Below, one piece after another: positions 1 through 7,389 of a stretch of 10,661 nucleotides of DNA; positions within the stretch are counted from its first letter, which is position 1, and every line of letters starts with the position of its first letter. The position numbers were made by a program, and so were the translations under genes. Below the pieces are notes generated by a model. The model was not told where the DNA came from and searched no databases. It saw only the letters and a list, made by a program, of their open reading frames with translations. Origin of the DNA: Candidatus Bathyarchaeota archaeon (lineage in GTDB: Archaea; Thermoproteota; Bathyarchaeia; Bathyarchaeales; Bathyarchaeaceae); NCBI GenBank assembly GCA_014859755.1, contig JACUTO010000045.1:1-10661 (forward strand), written 5' to 3'.

Positions 1-18
1 AATTATGCCCACTATCAT
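1..18 (-). CDS. Possible 5' end of a downstream minus-strand gene (partial)
   Basis: Reading the minus strand from 18, an ATG opens a frame MIVGII that runs off the window edge. A Shine-Dalgarno-like GGTGAG lies four bases upstream (about 23-28). Only six codons are visible, so no family can be named. It starts 48 bases beyond the end of korC and could be either the next operon member or an independent gene. The call rests only on the start codon and ribosome-binding site. Confidence 0.3.
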
Positions 19-65
19 TTTTCTCACCACAACAATACTATTTTACAATAACTTTTGTGCATAAA

Positions 66-629
66 CTAGTTTTCGCTGACCCCCTTCTTCTTTAGGAGCC
101 GTTTTCCATAGTCATAACCTCTTTTAAAGGCTGCTAGGTTCAGTTTTTCTGTGCCTCTGGGAATGGTGCTGAGAATAGATTTCTTCATGGATTTAGGGCT
201 CACCAGATTGGTTATGGATGTTAAAGCCCCGAGCATAACCACGTTTGCAACCAGAGATTTACCTGCTTCTTCGGCGATTTTCGTTGCAGGCACCCTGAAA
301 ACTCGAATGTGCGAAGTGACTTTTTCTTTTGGCACCAGATCTGAATCTAGAAAAAGGGTTCCTCCCTTCTTTACAGTGTCTACATAAGTGTTGTATGCCT
401 CTTGTGACATCGCAATCAAAACGTCTGGTTCGGTGACCTTTGGAAAATCAATTTCTCCATCTGAGATCACAACCTCGGACTTGCAAGCTCCGCCTCTTGA
501 CTCAGGACCATACGACTGTGTCTCAACGGCGTTTTTGCCACCATAAATAGCGGCTGCTGTTGCCAGTATCAATCCAGCCCTTATGATTCCCTGTCCGCCG
601 AAACCCGCTACTCGAATTTCTAATCTCAT
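66..629 (-). CDS. korC: 2-oxoacid (probably 2-oxoglutarate):ferredoxin oxidoreductase, gamma subunit
   Basis: The 187-residue product is the gamma subunit of a four-subunit 2-oxoacid:ferredoxin oxidoreductase, a cytoplasmic enzyme that converts a 2-oxoacid plus CoA to acyl-CoA, CO2 and reduced ferredoxin, or the reverse. The N-terminus (residues 7-17, VAGFGGQGIIR) is the signature of the POR/KOR gamma domain, which helps form the CoA-binding region. The segment around residues 36-50 (ETQSYGPESRGG) is also typical of the family. The length is normal for a free gamma subunit. The start is four bases after the korB stop, and the AAGGATGAT at the end of korB serves as its ribosome-binding site. 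It is the last gene of the operon. The family assignment is secure; 2-oxoglutarate rather than 2-oxoisovalerate or pyruvate is inferred from the alpha and beta partners. Confidence 0.88.
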   Translation of the reverse strand: MRLEIRVAGFGGQGIIRAGLILATAAAIYGGKNAVETQSYGPESRGGACKSEVVISDGEIDFPKVTEPDVLIAMSQEAYNTYVDTVKKGGTLFLDSDLVPKEKVTSHIRVFRVPATKIAEEAGKSLVANVVMLGALTSITNLVSPKSMKKSILSTIPRGTEKLNLAAFKRGYDYGKRLLKKKGVSEN

Positions 630-633
630 TTTA

Positions 634-1470
634 TCATCCTTCTTTCATTCTCTTCTGAACTTTAGAGGTCATCTCGCGAACGAGATGCCCATATGTAGGC
701 TTTTCAATATCCACAAACTCGCCTACAACAATTTTTTCAGGGCTTATCTCAGCCTTTGCTGGATCAGAGTAGTTTTGAATCTCGGAGGCCTTCTTAAACC
801 AGTTCATCATATCTATTCCAGTTGGCATCTTGTTACGTCTCCCATAGATTTCAGGGCACGGTGAAATCACTTCAATGAAGGAAAATCCCTCCTTTTTCAG
901 CGCTTTTTTGATGGATTCTGTCAGCCTTCTGACATGAAGAGATGTCCATCTCGCAACGTAAACAGCCCCAGAAGCAGCGGCTAGATGGACTAAATTGAAG
1001 GAGTGCTCGATGTTTCCGTAGGGAGTTGTTGTTGTCCAAGCCTCAAGAGGGGTTGTGGGTCCATGCTGCCCACCAGTCATTCCATAGTTAAAGTTGTTGG
1101 CGCAAATCACCTGTATGTCTATGTTTCTACGAGCGGCGTGAATGAAATGATTGCCCCCGATGGCGAATAGGTCTCCGTCTCCGCTAATGACAACCACTTT
1201 CAATTCTGGATTTGCCAGTTTAACTCCGGTCGCAAAGGCAATAGGCCTACCGTGAGTGGTGTGATAGGAGTCGGTGTTCGTGTACCCTGAAAGGCGACCT
1301 ATACACCCGATTCCGGAAACAACCACGACCTTGTTAATGTCCGCGTTTAATTCGTTGAGAGCCCTTACAAAGCAGTTTAGTATGATTCCGTTTCCGCATC
1401 CCTCGCACCAAATATGCGGGATCACCCCTTTTCTTAGGAAGTTTTCAAGCGGATGTAATTCTTCACTCAT
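634..1470 (-). CDS. korB: 2-oxoacid (probably 2-oxoglutarate):ferredoxin oxidoreductase, beta subunit
   Basis: This 278-residue subunit carries the thiamine diphosphate and the proximal [4Fe-4S] cluster. The TPP/Mg motif is visible as GDGD at residues 97-100 followed by NN at 125-126. Four cysteines at positions 22, 25 (WCEGCG), 56 (GIGCIG) and 205 (SPCPE) match the cluster ligands of the OFOR beta family. The stretch around residues 69-82 (YHTTHGRPIAFATG) and YGMTGGQ at 129-135 are typical of the KorB clade, which is why 2-oxoglutarate is the preferred substrate. I chose the second ATG (1470) over the one at 1476. It forms a 4-base ATGA overlap with the korA stop, and AAGGAG then sits nine bases upstream instead of three. 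Translational coupling to korA is likely. Confidence 0.88.
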   Translation of the reverse strand: MSEELHPLENFLRKGVIPHIWCEGCGNGIILNCFVRALNELNADINKVVVVSGIGCIGRLSGYTNTDSYHTTHGRPIAFATGVKLANPELKVVVISGDGDLFAIGGNHFIHAARRNIDIQVICANNFNYGMTGGQHGPTTPLEAWTTTTPYGNIEHSFNLVHLAAASGAVYVARWTSLHVRRLTESIKKALKKEGFSFIEVISPCPEIYGRRNKMPTGIDMMNWFKKASEIQNYSDPAKAEISPEKIVVGEFVDIEKPTYGHLVREMTSKVQKRMKEG

Positions 1471-2624
1471 CCACATGCGCTCCTTATAGCCTCTAAAATC
1501 TCCGTTGGTTTGTGTGGTTCTTCGCCCAACTTTGGTAGAAAAATCACGGGAGTCTCCTTCGCCGCCCTCTCTACCTCGCGAACAATTTGCCCGTAATTCA
1601 TTTCAGGAACCACTATCGCATGAACTTGCTTCGCCAGTTGTGAAACTTGTTTGTCGGGAAACGGCCACAAAGTGATTAGTCTAAGAAGCCCGGCTTTGAT
1701 GCCCTCCTTTCTCCCCTTTCTTATGGCACTTAACGCAGATCGTGAGGGAATTCCATAAGCAACAACAGCCACCTCAGCGTCTTCTAACATTGTCTCTCTA
1801 ACCTTCACGATTTTTTCCGTGTTCTTACGTATCTTATCGCAAAGTCGCTGAATGAGTCTCTGTTGTGCTTCGGCACTGTCTGTTTGCGGATGTCCAGTTT
1901 CGTCATGTGTAAGTCCTGTCGCATAGAAGCGGTAGCCTTCTCCAAAACAAGCCATTGGTGGGACCAGATCTTCTTCAGGCGCAAATGGAGCATACTTCTC
2001 TGGCGGCTTTCGAGGCTTTTTTCGGTTTACAACTTTTATTTCACTTTTTTCCGGAATTACGACTCGTTCCCACATGTGCCCCACAATTTCGTCTGCAAGC
2101 ACAATCACAGGATTGCGATAAGCCTCTGATAAATTGAATGCCTCAATCGTTAAATCAAACATTTCCTGCACCGAAGAAGGAGCAAGAGCTATGATCTCAT
2201 AGTCGCCGTGAGATCCCCATTTTGCCTGCATCACGTCTTGTTGCCCAGGCTTTGTGGGTTGGCCGGTGCTCGGGCCTCCTCTCATGATGTTCACGATGAC
2301 ACATGGAGTCTCTGTCATAGCTGCCAAACCTATATTTTCTTGCATCAGACTGAAGCCTGGACCTGAAGTAGCGGTCATAGATTTTACTCCTGCATAGGAC
2401 GCTCCAATTACAGCAGCCATAGAGCCGAGTTCATCTTCCATTTGTATGTATACCCCGCCAACTTCTGGCATACGTCTAGCCATTCGTTCTGAAATCTCTG
2501 TGGCCGGTGTGATGGGATATCCGCCGAAGAATCTGCATCCAGCAGCTATCGCACCTTCAGCACAAGCGTAGTCCCCTTGCATGAAATGTTCGCCCGTGAG
2601 AACATCTCTTTCTTTCACAACCAT
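1467..2624 (-). CDS. korA: 2-oxoacid (probably 2-oxoglutarate):ferredoxin oxidoreductase, alpha subunit
   Basis: The 385-residue alpha subunit supplies the pyrimidine-binding domain and domain II of the OFOR core. Near the N-terminus is the diagnostic GGYPITPATEI (about residues 34-44), followed by MEDELGSMAAVIGASYAG and TSGPGFSLM, which are standard alpha-subunit sequences. CFGEGYRFYATGLTHDETG in the middle resembles KorA/VorB proteins. The C-terminal half is a transketolase-C-like domain (VVAYGIPSRSALSAIRKGR). It starts directly after the korD stop (the TGA at 2625 is followed by the ATG at 2624). A strong ribosome-binding site, AAAGGAGG, lies inside the end of korD. The size fits KorA. The exact 2-oxoacid cannot be proven from sequence alone. 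Confidence 0.9.
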   Translation of the reverse strand: MVVKERDVLTGEHFMQGDYACAEGAIAAGCRFFGGYPITPATEISERMARRMPEVGGVYIQMEDELGSMAAVIGASYAGVKSMTATSGPGFSLMQENIGLAAMTETPCVIVNIMRGGPSTGQPTKPGQQDVMQAKWGSHGDYEIIALAPSSVQEMFDLTIEAFNLSEAYRNPVIVLADEIVGHMWERVVIPEKSEIKVVNRKKPRKPPEKYAPFAPEEDLVPPMACFGEGYRFYATGLTHDETGHPQTDSAEAQQRLIQRLCDKIRKNTEKIVKVRETMLEDAEVAVVAYGIPSRSALSAIRKGRKEGIKAGLLRLITLWPFPDKQVSQLAKQVHAIVVPEMNYGQIVREVERAAKETPVIFLPKLGEEPHKPTEILEAIRSACG

Positions 2625-2903
2625 TCAGCGGCCTCCTTTACAATTCTTTTCAACTGTGAAGATTGCGAAGTCTGGGCAAACAACTTCGCAAAAACCGCAG
2701 AGTATGCATGACGCGTTATCTTTCACTTTTGGAGGGTGAACCCCTCTTCTGTTGAATTCCTCCGATTCTTCCAAGACGTCTTTTGGGCAATATTCTACGC
2801 AGAATCCGCATCCCTTGCACCGATCTTTTATTATGTGGACCTCGCCCTCTGGAACCTTGATCTTTTCGATATCTAGTGGTTTGCGCCACATCTTCACTGG
2901 CAT
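2625..2903 (-). CDS. korD: 2-oxoacid:ferredoxin oxidoreductase, delta (2x[4Fe-4S] ferredoxin) subunit
   Basis: This 92-residue ferredoxin-like subunit relays electrons from the TPP site to external ferredoxin. Two complete cluster motifs are visible: Cys 29/32/35/39 (CKGCGFCVEYCP) and Cys 66/69/72/76 (CILCGFCEVVCP). The spacer of about 26 residues between them, with RRGVHPP, is typical of KorD/PorD rather than of a free bacterial ferredoxin. A ribosome-binding site AAGGTGAT overlaps the HdrA stop codon, leaving a six-base intergenic gap. Having delta first, then alpha, beta and gamma, matches the usual korDABC arrangement of archaea. Confidence 0.88.
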   Translation of the reverse strand: MPVKMWRKPLDIEKIKVPEGEVHIIKDRCKGCGFCVEYCPKDVLEESEEFNRRGVHPPKVKDNASCILCGFCEVVCPDFAIFTVEKNCKGGR

Positions 2904-2909
2904 GATAAA

Positions 2910-5360
2910 TCACCTTCCCTCTTCGACCATCGTTTTCGATCTCTCTATCTCTTCCTTGGTCACATTGTTCACGATGCTCTGTATCTCTTCGATTTCGGAT
3001 GCAAATTTCTGGCCTTCAGCAGCTGTTATCCACGCCAATTGTAAACGGCTCTTGCTTAGCCCCAGCCTTTCCATCTTCTTCCATAACCTTTGGACTCTCT
3101 TTTCGGTTTGATAGTTGGCGTTTATATAATGGCAGTCTCCCAGGTGGCATCCTGCAACCAGAACTGCAGCAGCACCTCTTGCGAACGCGTGTTCCACAAA
3201 TTTCGGAGATACTCTGCCTGAGCACATGGTTCGAATTATACGGACGTTTGTGGGGTACTGCATTCTGCTTACCCCCGCGAAATCTGCTCCTGCATAGGCG
3301 CACCAATTGCAACAAAAAGCTACGATTTTTTTGTCTGCATCCTGTTCAGTTGCGGCGTCTATCTGTGCATAAATTTGTTCATCTGTGAAGTGTCTCATAG
3401 TTATTGCTCCATAAGGGCATTCTGCACCGCAAGTGCCGCAGCCAGCACACGCTGCCTCTATTATGTCAGTTATTTTTTGTTCTTTGTCTATGGTGATTGC
3501 GCTGTAAGGACATACTTTTGAACAAACTCCACAGACTTGACATTTTTCAATGTCTATTCTTGGCGTGATTGCTTCCGCTGTCACTTTCCCTTTGGCCATC
3601 AGAATGCCTGCGCGGGCTGCTGCGGCGCTGGCCTGTGTTACGGTGTCTTTGATGTCCTTTGGAGATTCTGCAGTGCCTGCAAGGAACACTCCTGCGGTTG
3701 GTGTGTCTACGGGGCGCAGTTTTGGATGGGCTTCCATGAAGAATCCGTCTGAGTTTCTGGATAGGGTGAAGAAGCGTTGAATTGCTTCGCTGTCTCGTCT
3801 TGGCTCGATTCCGATCGATAGGATTACCATTCCAGCATTGACTTTGTAGAGTCCTTTCTGTAGCGTGTTTTCTCCGATTAGCCACAGGTTACCTGACTTC
3901 TTGTCTTCAATCACATCTGCAGGTAGTCCACGGATGAAAATCACTCCTTCTTCCTTCGCTCTCCTGTAAAGGTCTTCGAAGCCTTTCCCGTATGCTCTTA
4001 TGTCAACGTAGAATACGTAGATTTTCGTTTTTGGCCAGTGCTCCTTTATGAGGAGGCTGTCTTTTATTGTGTTCATGCAGCATACATTGCTGCAGTAAAG
4101 ATGACCTGTTTTATTCGAGCGCGAGCCGACGCATTGAACGAAGGCTACAGTGTCCGGAACTTGCATGTCACTGGGACGAATTAGACGCCCTCCAGAGGGA
4201 CCGCCTGCGTTTATCAGCCGTTCGAATTCGAGGGAGGTGATGACGTTTGGAAACTTTGTGTATCCGTAATTCGCCAGTGAGGTGGGGTCGTATACGTCAG
4301 CTCCTGTGGCGACAATGATTGTGCCGACATCTAACTCCACGGTTTCGGGTTTCATCTCAAAATCTATTGCGTCTGCGTCGCATGCCTTCAAACATTTGTC
4401 GCATATGATTATGTTCTCCTTGTTGAGGCAGATGTCTCTGTCGACGATGTAGGTGGAGGGCACGGCTTGAGCAAAAGGCGTATAGATTGCACGTCTCGTT
4501 GCCAGCCCAACATCAAATTCATTTGGCACCATCACTGGACAAGGGTCTACGCACTCGCCACAGGCCGTACAATCTTCCGTGACATATCTTGGTTTTTTTA
4601 GCACTTTCACCTTGAAGTTACCGATGTATCCTTTGACTTCTGTGACTTCACTGTTGGTTAGCAGTTCGATGTTTGGATGTCTGCCTGCATCTGACATCTT
4701 TGGCGCGAGAATGCATATGGAACAGTCCATGGTTGGAAACGTCTTGTCGATCTGTGCCATTCTGCCGCCGATGCTTGGTTCCTTCTCTACAAGGTACACT
4801 TTATAACCTGTATCGGCCAAGTCGAGCGCCGCTTGGATGCCCGCAACTCCTCCGCCGATGACTAGGGCTCTCTTGATTATTGGAACTTCTATTTCTTCTT
4901 GAGGCTGAAGCAGAGCAGCTTTTGCAACTGCCATTCGAACCAGGTCTTTGGCTTTTTCAGTAGCCTTTTTCCTATCGTGCAGATGTACCCAGCTGCATTG
5001 CTCTCTGATATTGGCCATCTCGAAGAGGTATTTGTTTAATCCTGCTTCTTCACATGTCTTTCTGAAGGTTGGTTCGTGAAGACGGGGTGAGCACGAGGCT
5101 ACCACTACGCGGTTGAGTTTATGTTCTCTGATGTCGTTTCTGATCAGTTCTTGACCTGGATCTGAGCAAGTATATCGGTCATCTTTTGAGACCACAACAT
5201 AGGGAAGGGTGGCTGCAAATTTTGCAACTTCTTCACAGTCAACAGAGCCAGCTATGTTCAGCCCGCAATGGCAGATATACACGCCCATTCTTATCTCTTC
5301 GTCAGAAGTTGGGTTAGCCTGTGTTTCCGATCCTGTTTCTTGTGCTAGGTTATCTGTCAT
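2910..5360 (-). CDS. hdrA: HdrA-MvhD fusion: flavin/iron-sulfur electron-bifurcating subunit
   Basis: The 816-residue protein is HdrA with MvhD fused at its C-terminus. An N-terminal iron-sulfur region is seen at YICHCGLNIAG (28-38), with further cysteines at 65 and 90 (ASCSPRLHEP). The FAD Rossmann motif GGGVAG is at 169-174, followed by the HdrA signature FPTMDCSICILAPKM (208-222). An inserted ferredoxin has Cys 264/267/270/274 and a second set at 311/320/323/327. A C-terminal 2x[4Fe-4S] ferredoxin has Cys 607/610/613/617 and 638/641/644/648. From about 677 on is an MvhD domain with cysteines at 683, 684, 687, 713, 738 and 743 (FCCNWC, MCSG, GCHLGDC), the set that binds a [2Fe-2S] cluster in MvhD. 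In known complexes HdrA holds the bifurcating FAD and MvhD is the electron entry point. The start is supported by AGAGGTG eight bases upstream; Met25 is a weaker alternative. No HdrB or hydrogenase gene is adjacent. Confidence 0.9.
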   Translation of the reverse strand: MTDNLAQETGSETQANPTSDEEIRMGVYICHCGLNIAGSVDCEEVAKFAATLPYVVVSKDDRYTCSDPGQELIRNDIREHKLNRVVVASCSPRLHEPTFRKTCEEAGLNKYLFEMANIREQCSWVHLHDRKKATEKAKDLVRMAVAKAALLQPQEEIEVPIIKRALVIGGGVAGIQAALDLADTGYKVYLVEKEPSIGGRMAQIDKTFPTMDCSICILAPKMSDAGRHPNIELLTNSEVTEVKGYIGNFKVKVLKKPRYVTEDCTACGECVDPCPVMVPNEFDVGLATRRAIYTPFAQAVPSTYIVDRDICLNKENIIICDKCLKACDADAIDFEMKPETVELDVGTIIVATGADVYDPTSLANYGYTKFPNVITSLEFERLINAGGPSGGRLIRPSDMQVPDTVAFVQCVGSRSNKTGHLYCSNVCCMNTIKDSLLIKEHWPKTKIYVFYVDIRAYGKGFEDLYRRAKEEGVIFIRGLPADVIEDKKSGNLWLIGENTLQKGLYKVNAGMVILSIGIEPRRDSEAIQRFFTLSRNSDGFFMEAHPKLRPVDTPTAGVFLAGTAESPKDIKDTVTQASAAAARAGILMAKGKVTAEAITPRIDIEKCQVCGVCSKVCPYSAITIDKEQKITDIIEAACAGCGTCGAECPYGAITMRHFTDEQIYAQIDAATEQDADKKIVAFCCNWCAYAGADFAGVSRMQYPTNVRIIRTMCSGRVSPKFVEHAFARGAAAVLVAGCHLGDCHYINANYQTEKRVQRLWKKMERLGLSKSRLQLAWITAAEGQKFASEIEEIQSIVNNVTKEEIERSKTMVEEGR

Positions 5361-5373
5361 TTTTGTTACACCT

Positions 5374-6816
5374 CTATGACCGGCTGGACTTTTTCGCTTT
5401 TAGGTAGTCTTCAATAGAAGTGGCTGCTCTCTTGCCACAGATTATTGCTTCAGCCACGGTTGCTGGCCCCAATACGACATCTCCACCAGCAAAAACACCG
5501 GGCATACTTGTTTCCATTGTCATGGGATCAACGATCACTCTGCCTCTGAAAGTTTCTATTTCCTCTCCTAGCGCTGATAGACCCGAAGCTTGGCCGATGG
5601 CGACGATCACACTGTCCGTCTCTATGGTCTTTGTTACGGTTTCGTCGAATGATGGGTTGAAACCTCCGTCCTCATCAAAGACTGAGGCGCATCGGATAAG
5701 CTCTACCCCTACCACTTTGTCGCCGCTCCTCAGGAATCTTTTCGGGCCCCAAGAAACGTTGAAGATAATGCCTTCATCTAAAGCTTCCTGGATCTCCGGC
5801 TCGTGTGAGGGCATCTCTTCTCTAGATTCGAGGCATACGAGTTGGACCTCTTTTGCTCCTAGACGGAGGGCCGTCATTGCGACGTCGATGGCTACGCCTC
5901 CGCCTCCGATTACAACGACTTTGTCTCCGATTTTGACCTCTTTTCCTAGGTTTGCTTGTGTCAAAAATTCGACTGCGTGAAAAATTCCTTTTAGATTCTC
6001 GCCTTCGATGCCGAGCTTTCTGCTTTCTTGAGTTCCGATTGCGATGAACACTGCCTTGTATCCTCGGTGGAAGAGGTCTTTTATTGTTATGTCTTTGCCT
6101 ATTGTGATGTTGTTTTTGATCTTGACTCCTAGTGATTTTAGGTATTCTATTTCGGCATCAACGGTGTCCTTGGGTAATCGGAAGTCAGGTATGCATTTGC
6201 GTAACATTCCTCCAGCTTCGGGAAAGGATTCAAAAACCGTTGTGGGGTAGCCTTTCCGGGTCAGTTCGTAAGCTGCTGTGAGCCCGGCTGGACCAGAGCC
6301 GATTATCGCTATCTTTTCCTCGTGTGATTTGAGCTTGGTCGATGCCTTTTGTTTAGACCTGTAGTCTGTGATGTAGCGTTTGATAACTTTGTTGATTGTT
6401 GTTTCCTTTATTTGTGCACGTTCGGGGTGAAAGCAGACCCAACTACAAACTATGGGAAGCGGAATTTCTCGTCCGATTCTTTTATACGCCCTTTCGAATC
6501 CTTGTAGGTAGCCTTGTTCCGCGGCGATCTTTTCTATGGGTAAGAATATTTCTGGCAGCTTCAGTCCTTGGGGACATTTTCTTTGGCATCTGTAACACCA
6601 AGCACATAGCCAAAGCGCCTCTTCTTCTTTTAAAACCTTATCCAAGTCTAAAATAATCTGTTCAAGAAGAATTCTTGGATTGTAATGGTTTGGAATTATT
6701 TCCATAATGGGACAACTTGCGGTGCAGATGCCACATTCAAAGCAATATTTCAGTTTTTCCATGTCCAAGCGTTGTTCTTGAAGTTCTTTGGAGCTTTCAA
6801 CAGCTTTGCTTTCCAA
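5374..6816 (-). CDS. HdrC-like [4Fe-4S] module fused to GltD/NfnL-type FAD-NAD(P)H oxidoreductase
   Basis: The 480-residue product joins two modules. Residues 20-90 are HdrC-like: Cys 25/28/31/35 and Cys 71/74/77/81, each CxxCxxCxxxCP, with the NPR motif (46-48) of HdrC proteins between them. Residues 165-475 are a GltD/NfnL-type flavoprotein: FAD motif GSGPAG at 173-178, the GGMLRKCIPDFRLPK loop, an NAD(P)H Rossmann motif (VVVIGGGGVAIDVAMTALR), REEMPSHEPE, and the C-terminal FAD motif VFAGGDVVLGPATVAEAI. The open frame continues upstream to 6936, but I start at the TTG at 6816: GGAGG lies seven bases before it, and a TATA-like box and palindrome sit immediately upstream. It is the first gene of the operon, 13 bases before HdrA. 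Inferred role: passing electrons between NAD(P)H and HdrA. It differs from true glutamate synthase small subunit, because no GltB is nearby. Confidence 0.82.
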   Translation of the reverse strand: MESKAVESSKELQEQRLDMEKLKYCFECGICTASCPIMEIIPNHYNPRILLEQIILDLDKVLKEEEALWLCAWCYRCQRKCPQGLKLPEIFLPIEKIAAEQGYLQGFERAYKRIGREIPLPIVCSWVCFHPERAQIKETTINKVIKRYITDYRSKQKASTKLKSHEEKIAIIGSGPAGLTAAYELTRKGYPTTVFESFPEAGGMLRKCIPDFRLPKDTVDAEIEYLKSLGVKIKNNITIGKDITIKDLFHRGYKAVFIAIGTQESRKLGIEGENLKGIFHAVEFLTQANLGKEVKIGDKVVVIGGGGVAIDVAMTALRLGAKEVQLVCLESREEMPSHEPEIQEALDEGIIFNVSWGPKRFLRSGDKVVGVELIRCASVFDEDGGFNPSFDETVTKTIETDSVIVAIGQASGLSALGEEIETFRGRVIVDPMTMETSMPGVFAGGDVVLGPATVAEAIICGKRAATSIEDYLKAKKSSRS

Positions 6817-6845
6817 GGTTGCCCCTCCAAATGTAAGATTTAGTC

Positions 6846-6860
6846 TCAAATATAAAAATT
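6846..6860 (-). promoter_or_regulatory. TATA-like promoter of the HdrC-GltD/HdrA/Kor operon
   Basis: On the minus strand the sequence reads AATTTTTATATTTGA, an archaeal TATA-like box preceded by A-rich BRE-like bases. Placing transcription start about 25 bases downstream puts it near 6826-6828, only about ten bases before the TTG start. The transcript would then begin at or near its GGAGG ribosome-binding site. The box is recognised by eye and the start site is inferred. Confidence 0.5.
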
Positions 6861-6872
6861 TACAAATGTAAA
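6859..6872. promoter_or_regulatory. 14-bp palindrome abutting the operon TATA box (candidate operator)
   Basis: TTTACAAATGTAAA has perfect six-base arms (TTTACA/TGTAAA) around a central AA. It lies directly upstream of the TATA-like box on the operon side, where a regulator would compete with or assist TBP/TFB binding. AT-rich palindromes arise by chance, so the assignment is positional inference. Confidence 0.35.
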
Positions 6873-6944
6873 GGTCAGAAAAGCGAGGCACATCACGCCT
6901 TGTCCTCGAAATGCGTATACTAGAGCGCGCGCACATTAAACTGC

Positions 6945-7212
6945 CTATTCTATTGTCATATCTTCTAAACTTAGTGACAACCCCTTTTTCACTATTCCGT
7001 AATATAGTGCCTTCTTTGTATCATCATAGTATATTTTTTACTAGGCCACTTTCCTTCAGTATTTCCAGAGCTTTATTGACAGTTTGTCTATATTTTGGAG
7101 CATTTTCCTTTAGTTTGGAAAAAACCTCGCTCGCCGTCAAATCTTGATCGCAGAGTAACCTTATAATTCTCCTCCGCAACTCCGCATTCAAGGCATATAC
7201 AACCTTTTCGAA
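6945..7212 (-). pseudogene. ArsR-type winged-helix DNA-binding protein, frameshifted
   Basis: From 7212 downward the minus strand encodes FEKVVYALNAELRRRIIRLL, then a DLTASEVFSKLKENAPKYRQ helix-turn-helix and VNKALEILKESGLVK. This is the compact ArsR-like winged helix common in archaea. The frame then meets TGA TGA (7021-7026). Skipping one base in the A6 run at 7034-7039 restores the missing wing and tail, YYDDTKKALYYGIVKKGLSL then SLEDMTIE, ending at TAG (6945-6947). There is no good start codon: an in-frame TAG lies at 7216-7218, and only a TTG inside the fold (7191) is available. I therefore call it a broken gene. Alternatives are a sequencing or assembly error in the A run, or slippage during expression. 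It lies just upstream of the Hdr/Kor operon and may once have regulated it. Confidence 0.7.
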
Positions 7213-7389
7213 GTGCTATAAAATCAATTCAATGTAGCCACTTAAGTTGCTTTGTCGCCTGAGTAGGTGACATCATTGATGTAGATGGTCTTAGTTCTTT
7301 TCTTATTTAAGTATTAGCTAATTCTACGTGCATTTGACTGGTTCTTTGATTGTTTGTTTAAGAGATGTCTATTTGCCATCTGCAACTGG

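Noticed and set aside
5420..5980. A 186-residue plus-strand open frame inside the HdrC-GltD gene.
   Set aside because: It is entirely antisense to a well-supported flavoprotein with intact motifs. Its Ser/Thr/Pro-rich translation is typical of an antisense shadow.
6924..6935. Alternating GC tract (GCGCGCGC) near the end of the regulator remnant, with Z-DNA potential.
   Set aside because: Too short to suggest function and not part of any larger symmetric element.
6817..6936. N-terminal extension of the HdrC-GltD gene up to an ATG at 6936.
   Set aside because: The extra 40 residues are basic and unlike HdrC, they include the TATA-like box and palindrome, and the TTG at 6816 has a better ribosome-binding site.
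7254..7271. Small hairpin GTCGCC-TGAGTA-GGTGAC between the regulator remnant and the membrane protein gene.
   Set aside because: Six pairs with one wobble and no T-run on either strand. It is over 100 bases from the preceding stop codon, so it is not convincing as a terminator.
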